A DNA stretch of 64,000 bases from the NCBI RefSeq assembly GCF_015706575.1, contig NW_024037063.1, positions 9,796,927 to 9,860,926 of the forward strand. Direction: 5' to 3'. Shown piece after piece: positions 10,101-22,100 of this stretch (its first letter is position 1; each line of letters starts with the position of its first letter). Below the pieces are notes generated by a model. It made no database searches and was not told the DNA's origin. It worked only from the letters and a program-made list of their open reading frames with translations. The position numbers and the translations under genes were made by a program. The stretch is from Patiria miniata. Lineage: Eukaryota; Echinodermata; Asteroidea; Valvatida; Asterinidae.

Positions 10101-13100
10101 GTATTTTGTAAAAATATCGACCAAACTGATATGGTGAATCGTGTATGCATTGACCATGAAATTATATGGTGAACCGACATGGTGGATCCTGTATGCATTG
10201 ACCATGTTATATGTAACCAGCGCACGCGCGATTATTTGAGCGCCCTCTACGGCGTTGTCCAAATCCAATGTAGAGGCTATATTGTACATTGTCTGAATTT
10301 TTTCATAGTTCAAAATGTGCATGATATGCCGTTTCAGGGGCTGTTTTCTTGAGTTTTGTTTCCAAAATGTGAAATGGCGGCCGAAGGTTGAATGAAGGAA
10401 CACATATTTGGGCAAGATAATAATTATTGATAGTAAAATCGAAATAACAAATACATAATTAGATATATTTTGTCGTGTTTTCCCTAACACATATGGGTGG
10501 TAATCAGGGTATACTTTTTACTTCCCGAGTGCTGCAGGGAAATAGTCTACATGTATTTATCTCCGGTGAGATTCGAATCCACCACGATCCCTGCTTTGTT
10601 GAATTGAGCACATGTCTTAACCGATAGACCAACGAAAGTACCGGCGACAATAACTAAGAGGCCATCCCAACTTATTGTTTATAGCGTGCATCGTAACGGT
10701 TCACCATGACGGATCATCATGCCATTTTGGCCAATAACTGTACAAAATACAGTTTGTGTTGAACTTGAAAGGCTCTGATAGGATACGCAAACAAAATACA
10801 ATCTTTTTTCATTGGTTTGTATTCACTAAGTCCGTTATTCTGCCGAAAAATTAATCGGTGATCCATCCAGGCAAATATATAAAGGAAGTGAGTGACTCTG
10901 CTTCTTATATAATTTACAACGTTGAACCGTGGTTACACTATGGTTTGGATGGATTTTTCGTCCAACTAATGGAATGGCGGAGAAAACACGTTGTATGTGC
11001 ATCCTAATACGGCTTCACATTGAACACAATTTGTATTTTGTAAAAATATCGGCCAAAATGACATGGTGAACCGTCATGGTGAATCGTGTATATGCATTGA
11101 CCATGTTGTATTATGAAACCAGCGCGCGCGTGTGTTTTATTATTTGAGCGCGTAATACGCGCAATGTCCAAATAGCAAGGCTAATATAACTGTACATTCA
11201 GACAATCCCGGCCAAAATGGTTGGGACACTTCCTTGGCCTGCCACGGTCACCCACTACCCCTCTCCCCCGGTCAATGTTGTTCTCTCCAGCTGATGGAGC
11301 ACACACCGTGCTATGAGAGACAAGATTATACGAGGGTCGGGGGGGAGTTGGAGGCCCAGCGAGATTTGGCCAGGATTGTAGATCGAGTCCGAGACTAGGC
11401 GCTATATATAATAGTTGGCCACAATTCATGGAATAATCATGATGGAAATGGCTGGCCAACCCCTGTCCCCTCAAAGAGAGACGTTTGGTGGGGGACATAT
11501 TTGGTTTTGTAAACCCTGAAATTGGGCCTCGTTGATCGTCTTTCATTGAAGAGTCATTTAAAAAATATAAAAAAGGAGGGGGAACATGATATTTCAGTTG
11601 ATAATTAATGAAATTTCACTGCAATGATTAATTGCATGGTTTTATACCATATAATTGACACAAATACGTTTTTTTGATTGTGTGCAATAAAACAGTTAGT
11701 ATACAGGCAGAGTAAAAAAAATATCTCTTTGCATAGGCCTAAGTCCTTGTCTCCCACAAAACGGGAAAGGTTCCCGATTTTTTCCTCAGCCAAAATAATA
11801 ATATAATAATAATCGGCATTTAAGAACGCTCTTTTTAGTACACTAAATCACAGCGCTTACAGTATTAATATTACCCCTGATCATTGCGCCAATTTAACAT
11901 TCCAAATACCATCTCAGCTCCCTACTGGGGAGTATACAGCTCGATGCTGCCTGTTAGGCGCAAGCAAGCTAAATCAATCACAAAACCATCTCTGCCCTCA
12001 CAGGTACCCAATTACCCCTGAATGGAGAGAAGCAATGAGTGACAAAGTGCCTTGCTCAAGGGCACACGCACCATGACCCCGCCAGGATTCGAACCCACAA
12101 CCTGCAGCTTTACCCACAGACCATGAATCAGTGCCCTTAACCACAAGGCCACAGCACTCCACGATTTTCGATATAGTTATTGACCAGAATCAGAAACATT
12201 TTCACTGATGTTCAGCCATGCATGAGTAGGGCGTTGATAATGAGGCCGGGCGGAATAGCAAAATAACACTCGGCCCACGCAGGATCTTTGCTGGTGATTT
12301 TTTTTTTCTGTGAGACGTGGATCAGACGACACTGTCAGCCACACGGAGAACACCTATAGAAAGAATGCGAAGCTCTTCCTAAACAAGTAATCATGGGCGT
12401 CGCGAGGGGGGGGGGCAAGGGGGGGCACTTGCCTCCCCCTGGAAAAGCAAAAAAAAAAAAAAAAAAAAAGGAAGAAAAAAGGAAGAAAAAAGGAAGAAAA
12501 AAAGAAAAGAAAAGGAAGAAAAAAGGAAGAAAAAAAGAAAAGAAAAAGAGGCGCGAAGACAAAGTGGTGTAAATTTAATGAGTTGGGGGGGGGAATGTCC
12601 CTGCCCCCCTCTAAAACTGATAAATCGAGAATGTGTTGAGAAATACAAGCCTTTTTTGGCCAAAATTTTTTTTTGCCCCCCTCTAGAAAAAATCCTGGCG
12701 ACGCCCATTGAAGTAACAGTGCAATATCAGTGTAAAACAAAAATTTACGACAAAGGCAAATTTATAAAACAGCAACATGATTAATAAAAAAAAAACATCA
12801 TTCGAAAACAGAAGGGAATGCGGGAACTCATGTTTCAGAATAAAACGGTATGAACAGACTTATGTACAGGAGGCAAGGTGGCATTGATCCTGACTGTCCG
12901 CGCAAGCTGAAATCAGAATGCCCTCAATCACTCACTTGAGGCCTTACCCGAATTCGATATGACAAGAAGCTAGATCGACTCCGAGACAGGCGCTTTGTAT
13001 AATATTTGACCACAATCAAATGATTGATGGAAATGGCTGGCCAACCCCTGTCCCTCCCCCCCCCCCAAAAAAAAAACCCGGAAGTTTTGGTAGTGTGACA

Positions 13101-16100
13101 TTCATATTTGCAAAAAAATGCAAGTGCTTTTCTCGACCATTCTTTTTCTTCTTTTATTTTCCAGTTGTGACATGTTATTTTGCCTTCTGTTCTCTGAATG
13201 TGCACTTGAAGTACAGTTCATGTCCTATTGAAATTCGTACACATACTGCCAAAGTGTACTGTACATGTTTATTTTCATCATTCTGTAAATCAGCAACTTG
13301 AGCATCACTGATCGTTTCCCATTATATAAATGTACAAAATGTAACAGTGACTCGTGAAATGACAATATGAACAAATATAAAGTCTCAAGAGATGGTGCAC
13401 GCAGAGTTGTAACCAAGTCATTTTTTTCCAAGTCTAGTCAAGTCTCGAGTCAATTTTTCAAGTCAAGTCAAGTCTCAAGTCAATTTTGTTTTTAAGTCAA
13501 GTAAAGTTTCGAGTGATTTTTTTTTTATTTTTAAATATTACATGCACATACTACGTACGGGAACCAGTTTATGTGTTGAACGCCGGAGTAGAGATGGGAA
13601 GGGGGTTTATCAAAGCGTGCATCATGCAGGGTGATTAAAAAAAAATCATACTTTTCAAACATCCTCTCTCAAATACCTTATTTGTATAAAAGGTGTCTAA
13701 AAATGAATTTCGATATAATATTTTCAAACTTGATCCATCATGTTGAATGTTTGAAGGACGTCTGACAAATTTCCTTCCGAACGTTTTCGTTTAATGCATG
13801 ATGTGATTTTTTTTTGCTTTATGGCGGATTCGGGTAGCAGCCGTTTTCCAGTCGTTTAAACCCTAGTTTCATTTAGCACGCTTAAGGTAAACCACTCAAA
13901 GTGTACATGAACGTGTAGCCTATGGTCTCTATGGAATGACCGCTCATTAACAACGGATGGTACTCGGACTACGCACAGCACAAACTTCAGGTCGAGTATG
14001 ATTTCCATAACACCACTAGTCATAAACATGACGTGTGGCAGGCTCAGGATGCCAAACTATCGCTTTCTGGTTGCAATTCGCTATGTAGGCTATGTCTGCA
14101 TCCTTTTCAACCAATTATGCTAGTGCGCACGAACGCCCAGAGATGTGTGTTTTTTTTTGTAACTTTAAGAAATATGTTAATGTCAGCAAGTCAAATTTAT
14201 TCGAGTCAAGTCAATTCACAAGTCATATTTTTTCAAGTCAGGTCAAGTCTCAAGTCATTTTTTCCCAAGTCAAGTCAAGTCTCAAGTAAAAAAAAAATAG
14301 CGACTCGAGTCCGACTCGAGTCGCTGATTCGGGTCAGCGACTCGAGTCAACAAAACTGGGTACACGATTTTGGGGGGTACCCGGGTACTTTTTACACAGA
14401 AGTGTTATTCGTCATATGGGTCAGAATCAAGGGAAAAACTCACCGAGTCGGATCCTACGGTAGTATTCCGTGACATCTTGGCTGAACTCTGGCTGGTTAT
14501 TATTATTATCTAACAAAACGAATCAGGTAGATTGGGAAAAGTGCAAGCACTATAAGAGAAACTATCAAGATAAAGAACGAGAAAACAAGAACAAGTGTGA
14601 TGACTTAAAACTGGACAATAACGAGCAACACGAGATATAATTAAATGGACCTGAGATTCACGGTGCGGGGAGTGAAAAAGACATTGATACCATTGGAGAG
14701 AGGTTTACGTTTAGCGTCAGATATGGATTAGGAGGACAGGTTAACTACGGTATTGTAAGGGGGTGTGGTTTGCCCTACTGGCAATTCATATTTACTACAT
14801 TACGACCTCTCCACTGTCCCATGTAATTCCAGTGGCTTTGGGTTTACTTATTAGTTCCTTTGTCTTTGTTTGTATCCGTATATCACCATTGAAATCCATA
14901 CCTGAACTCTGCTGGTCAATGATTAAGTTCGTACTCTCTCTGTGAAAACTTATTTCAGATACAAAATTATATCATATATTAAATGCAATTATTGTTTGAA
15001 GTGAAGTAGTTCCAACAAACCTTTGAAAACCCAAACACAATCAATAATTCTCTATTAATTAGTAAAAAGCGAGTCCTATAGCTGATTGTGTCTTTTCATT
15101 TGCATATAAAGAACACAATCACCAGAGCAGATAAACATATTACAACTATATATGATTATAAGCTAGGAATAATGATACTTCACATCGCTATCAAAATCGC
15201 AAGTAATCGGATCACAGTTATGAATAAACTGATGAATAATCAAACTAATTTACAATGAATCCTCCAAGAACAAAAACAAAAACAAAAAAAAACACCTACA
15301 GAAAGAATGCAAGCCTTTTCCTTAACAAGTAACACTGCAATGTTGGTATTAAACTATAACTTACGATAAAGGCAAATTTATAAAACAGCAATGTGATGAA
15401 TAAAAAAAAGATAGAAAAACAGGAAAGAATGCGGGAACTCACCTATTTCAGAATGAGTGCATACCTTTGTTCTCCAATACCTATGTTCCCTAAACCTAGC
15501 CATCTAGCCCTAACTCTAACCCTTACCCTGACGATTTTGGGGAACATAGGTGTTGGGGAACATAGGTATTGGGGAACATCGGGTAGACTTGGTAATTCAT
15601 AATTATTGACGAAATTACGACCTCTCTACTGTCCTATGTAATTCCAGTGGCTTTGGGTTCACTCATAAAATATGTGTATCTGAAATTAAATGAAGTGAAA
15701 TGAAATTATTGTTTATACTGAAGTAGTTCCAACAAAACTATGAAAACACAAACACAATCAATAGTTCTCTATTAATTAGTGAAACAAATAGTCCTATAGC
15801 TGATGATGTCTTTGCAATTGTACATAAAGTTAACATTCACCAGTCAGAAGAGATAAACGTGCAGTAACTATATATAATTAAAAGCTAGGAATAATTACAT
15901 CTCAAATCCCCCTTACGAAAAGTGCAAGTATTCGGTGAATACTTATGAATAAATGGATAAATTATCAAACTAATTAAGAAAGAATACTCTAAGCACTAAT
16001 AATAAAATTGACATCTATAGAAAGAACTTAATATTTTCCTGAACAAGTAAAAGTGCAATATCGGTGTAAAACAATAATTTACGATAAAGGCAAATTTATA

Positions 16101-19100
16101 AAACAGCATTATGATTTATAAAAAAAATCATAGGAAAACAGAAGAGAATTCAGGAACTCGTCTATTTCAGAATAAAACGGTATGAACATGACTGTCCGCA
16201 GGCTGAAGTCAGAATGCGCTCAATCACTTACATGAGGCCTGTCCCGAATTTGACAGGGCAAGATGCTAGATTGACTTCAAGACAAGCGCTATATATAATA
16301 GTTGGCCACAATTAGTGAAATAATTGACGGAAATGGCTGGCCAACCCCTGTCCACCCCCCCAAAAAAGTTTAGGTGTTGTGACATACATATTTGCAAAAA
16401 AATGCAGGTGCTTTCCTTGACCTTTTTTTTCCATTTAATTTCCAGAAAATGAGGCACGAATGGAAGGTTAGTTTTCTAATCTTCTCTAAATTTTCAATTT
16501 GGGAACAGTTTTATGTCCTTTTCAAACTGGTTCACACACAGGGAAAGGGTACTGTACGTGTTTACTGTCATCATGAGTAAACCATGAACTTGAGCATTTA
16601 CTGATCGTTTCCCATCATACACGATTTTTGGGGATTTTTGGGGAGTAAGGTATACTTTTTACACAGAGGGGTTCTTGGTCACATTGGTCGGAATCAAGGA
16701 ACAACTCACGGAGACGGATTCTACGGTAGTATTCCGTGAGATCTCGGTTGAGCTCTGGCTGATTCACAGAATGGAGAGTGAAACAAAAGTTAACATCCTT
16801 GGAGAGAAGTTTTATGTTCAGCGTCAGATATGGGTGATGAGGAAGGTTAACTACGGTATTGGAAGGGGGGTGGTGGTTAGTTGCCCTATTGGCAATTCAT
16901 ATTAATGACTTCTCCAGCCACTGTCGTATAGTTCTTACATCATATATTATAGGTTATCTTGAGCATACTTCCCCTTTATTTGCCAATTTGAATATTTTAA
17001 AACTTGGTGATACATTGGGTTTTTTTCATTTTGGCTAAATTTATATTTTCAATACACTCGTAATTTACTACAACAAAAAACTCAACCCTTCTTTTTACCT
17101 ACTTCTTCAGTACACACTCACCAGACTTTTGGTTCAGCTAAAGGGAATCTTTTTGTGAAACCAAGTAGAACTGGGTTTTTTTTTTAAAGGAGTGTCTTTC
17201 ATAAAGGGGTCCTATGCTGGAATGGTTTAAATACATACTTTAAACAGTCAGGCAGTTTTTCATCTTTTCGTAAAAAATTTAAGAATACTATTACTGATTT
17301 ATACAACACTTAATATATTTGCATCTCTTCATATTTTATTACATCAAATTTATTGATCTCAATATATCTATTGCCCGGTCTCACTCATGCATAACATGTC
17401 CTTGTCCCAATTATTTGTGTGTATTTTTGTCCTTGTGTCAGTATATTCTTTTGTTTTTGTCTTCATACGGAAGGGGAACAAAAAGCAATTGCTTCTCCCT
17501 TTTCTTACATGTTAACATCACTTCATTATTTATTCATTATATATTGCTATAGACAAAATATTTCTTTTGAACAAGAGTATGATGAGCATTGTTATCACAT
17601 TTTTCAATGATGTTTACGTAAAATATATGTATCTGAAATGAAATGAAATTATTGTTTGTGCTGAAGTAGTGCCAACTAAACTATAAAACACAAACACAAT
17701 CAATAGTTCTCTTTTCATTAGTGAACAAAATAGTCCTATAGCTGATTGTGTCTTTGCAATTGTACATAAAGTTAACATTCACCAGAAAAGATAAACGTGC
17801 TACAACTATATATGATTATAAGATAGGAATAATTATATTTCGAATCCCCACTAGGAAAATGCAAGTATTCAGTGAATACTAATGAATAAATGGCTAAATT
17901 ATCAAACTAATTAAGAAAGAATCCTCTAAGCACTCATACTAAAATTGACATCTATAGAAAAAACTTAACCTTTTCCTAAACAACTAAAAGTGCAATATCG
18001 GTGTAAAACAATAATTTACGATAAAAGCAAAGTTATAAAAATGCAACATGATTAATTAAAAAAATCGTAGGAAAACAGAAGAGAATTCGGGAACCCACCT
18101 ATTTCAGAATAAAACGGTATGGACAGAGCCATACTGACTAAATTTCTAGGCTGGAAGGCATTTACTCTTCCACAACCTATTCAATGTTATGCTACAGGTT
18201 ATATTATGGAACAGCATGTAAAATAAATGAACATATGGCACACGTAATGGATGTACATGTACATATAATTTGTTATCAAGCAAACGTGATTCACGATCCA
18301 GCTTGGTCGAACTGTGACAAAAACGCTTGCCTCCTGTAACACAGACACAAAACATTATTCCGTTTTCCGCTCACCGTTTTGGAATAACTTAGAGTATCAA
18401 AATATTGTACGAGCAAGTTTAGAATTACGTGTAGCCAAGGGAAGAGTTTTTATATTGGGGTAAACTCATGAGGTCGAAGGCTACTCAAGTGATGTGAAGA
18501 AGCGAGTGGACACCTAGAGATGACTTTTCAATTATGATAGTTTCTTCATGCACATGCGGCAGAATATTGTTCGCTGGAATATATATATACAAAAACAAGA
18601 GCAGGAGAATTTATCCTATAAACTAAATGTAGTTGAGATAATAAAATGGTAACACTCGAAGCAGACTAAAATAAGGTATGGTCTGCTCAAGAGCACGTGG
18701 GTGAGTGCCCCAAGAAATGCCTTGCTGCAACACAAGGTTATGCAGCACTGCAGCTCAGCAAAATGTTAGCAATACACCGTGATGCAGATACGCTGGAATG
18801 TGCCTGTTGATTGCAGCTAGCTATGCCAGAATGTGCTTGCTGGATGAAGCAATGTATCACGAAGCGAGGGTGTTGTAGTAAAATGTTTTTGTAGCAACAG
18901 AGGGCGCTATTTATGCTTTTCAAAATAGTGGCCCATCCCAACGTACAGCATGGGGCAAGTTCGCGCAAGGACTATAGTAAACCATTGGTCGACTAACGCT
19001 TGCCCGAACTCTGTCTAGTCGACGATGGTTAACTACGCTAGTCGACTATTTGGAACCAACCTACTGGGGCTGGTTGCATCGCTGGTAACCATAGCCGCGC

Positions 19101-22100
19101 GCGTTCATAACGTACAGCAGGGAGCCAGGATCCAGACGTTTTGCAATGACATTTTGACCAGCGTTCGACTAGAGACGTTCACATTTTGCTATTAGTGCGC
19201 AGGCGTAAGGTACGTCACAAATCAACCACTAGTCGACTAATGGTCCTTGCCCGAACTTGGCCCTATGTGCTATTCATGTAACGATTATATACATAATGTT
19301 ATGATACTTGTTTGTTAGAAAAACACGACTGGTCACAAGTTTAACCAGCCTTTGTTCGATTTTTATTCTAGACGTGCCTCATGAAATAAAGAAACGGGCA
19401 GTTTACCGAAAAGCACTCGCAAAGGGCAGTGAAACAGTACATCGCACGCGACTGATGATTGTCGGTCAAGAACGAGTTGGAAAAACTAGCCTGATGAGGA
19501 GTCTTATTCATGAAAGGTCTGTTTTCAATTAAAGGTTAATGAAATCCACTGTGCATTGCATACTAATGGATTATTAGAGATAACATGAGTGGGCTCTTTC
19601 TTATTACCCGCCGGCGAAGCCTCTTCTGACTTTTCCTTCCATTATGTGTATACGCATATCAAATTTGAATTAGTTGACCTTGATCAATAGATGACATTAT
19701 TCAATAACATACAATACAGGGTCCACAATTGTGCAAGGGCCCACTTTTGAGGTGTGTGGTAAAAAATCTATCATGTGAGTTTTTCCCAAAAAGTTGCAAA
19801 AGTATAAACCGAACAAAAAATCGTGGATCTGGATCAATGGAGGACAATTTGGAGAAGGTCCACGATTTGGCAAAGGTCTACTTTTGAGGTTGTGTACAAA
19901 ACATATCATATTCCTCTCATAAGTAAAAAGTATAAACAAAAGAGGGACCATGGAAAGTGTTTAATTTTGACATCTTAAGTCTTAATGTGCATTGCAACTT
20001 CAAATTTATTGTGTGACTTGCCCATCGGATTTGGAAGTCTGATGGGAAATGTGAAGGTCGTTGTGGTTCAAACTATATAATTACTTGGCATATTAACTTC
20101 AAAAGCAGTATGCGGGCTGGTTTTGGACTACTCGATATGAGGCACACAGCGAGATTTTATTTGCAGGGCGTGGACGGTCTCGGACCGTTCGAGATTGCAC
20201 GAGGTTTTGCGAGTGTTCCGTGGTACCCCTGGATAAAGGGACGGGAAACCCGTTTCGTAACAGAAGCTGACTAAAATGGAGTGGTTTCTGAAACTGCGAT
20301 AATTTCTGCGTCGATTAATACCATTTTTTTTGCTGATTATTACAAGCTTAAAGTTATAAATAGGCGATGAAAACGTTTTCGACGATGCCTGTACTTGTTT
20401 GGTGCTCCTGACTGTTTTGGGATATTTGGGGACAAAATTCGACACTTTCTGGTAAGTTGAAGAGTTACGCTTTCGAACCATACCATTCCCATCTCTGCAG
20501 GTTCCACCGCCGATTTTTAATTTGATACGAAATATTTGCGAAAATTGCATGATTGCAGTCGCAGTGTGCGATTCAAATGACGTCATACGTGTATTTTGTG
20601 TACGGGTTGTGTGTACTGTGTACGCATTTTGTGGGTGCATTACCACCGATGTCGACAATAGGTTCCTACCTGTTAGTTTTGCATGTCGCAAGTACAAACA
20701 ATGTTTATAGCGATTAAAAATCAGATTGATTTTTTTTTAATTCATGAAATTAAACAGGCATCACTAGAGATTGTCCTCAATTCATGTAAGTCATAAAATA
20801 GGAAGAACAATTCTTTTCTGGTACTTTTTTTCAGATCTTGCGGTGGGGATGGGATTTTTTGAAGTAGTCGAAACAATTCTTTCCTATTCCTCAATCAGCA
20901 AAATACATGTAGATTATTACTTAGATTTGTTTTCTCTCTTTCTCTTTTCTTACAGGCCAAGTACGCAGAGTGATTGACCCTTTTTCGAAATGAAACTTTA
21001 TGCTGCGACCGGATTAGTGTTGTTCAAACCCGACTAGAAACCGACCAAACTTAAACAGACTTTCTGTTAGGTCGCCGTCAGTTTGTCCATCATTTTAGTC
21101 GGGTCAGGTCGGTTTCGGTCATTACGTTTGCAGTCTTCCAATTGCGTTGAGTCAGTTCAACCCGAAATAAACCCAGTTTGGAAATTCACACGGAAAAAAT
21201 GTTGCAACCTGACGCCACCTTTTTTCATAAATTTCCAATTTTGTTAGAAAATACTTAAAATTGTCTTGACTCTACATAGACTTTGCACACAATTATGGAA
21301 GTGGCGTCAGGTTGCAACATTTTTTTCCCGTTGGTTTTCCTTTAATTTTTTTCGTGTCGGATCAGGTTGGTTTTATGGAGTTCAAATTGGTTTTCGTTCG
21401 AATTCTGTTTACAAAATAATGTTTCGGGTTGGTTTGGCCTGGTCAATCTGACCCGACACATCACTAGACCGAAATCCTTATTTGGCATGTCTAAATTCAA
21501 AGACATGTCGTCAACAACCCACAAATCAGGCGTCGGGGATTCTCATGGCATGTTGTATTCAGATCATGTATAAGAAGAACCCTGAAGAATCAATTCAATC
21601 ATTGCTGAATTTCCACTGGTTTTTTTTCTTCAAGATAGTCATTTTGTGAGTGTGCTGTATATTTAAAAACTAAAAATATGATGAAAATTTCTGCAAACGG
21701 CTATACGCTGCACTCTAAACAAAGCTTGTAAAGATTGTAAAAATTGTAAATGAAATATAGCAAGAAAGTGTATACATGTACATCCTAGAGCATTATTAAC
21801 CTTGCTCTTTGAAGAAAGTTTGGCTTGCATGTATTTTTAAGTTAATTTTTTTAATTTGCTTTATATTTATAATTAAGTCATTCTATGTTTTCAGAAACTT
21901 TGTTTTGTAAGCAATGTTTTGTAAGTGTAAGTGGTTCAAGTTTCCAGGGTATATGTTAACTCATTGATGTAACTATTGTAGCACCCAGATAATTATGGTG
22001 TCTTATGCTACCCCTATCATTTAGATGCCCCCTCTGGAAGTTCCCCCCCCCCAATTTTTCAACAGCCTGTTCAAGGAACAGCCTTGACACAGAGCCCCAG

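Noticed and set aside
12335-12740. Overlapping minus-strand frames rich in Phe
   Set aside because: Translations of the polypurine tract of a MITE; low complexity only.
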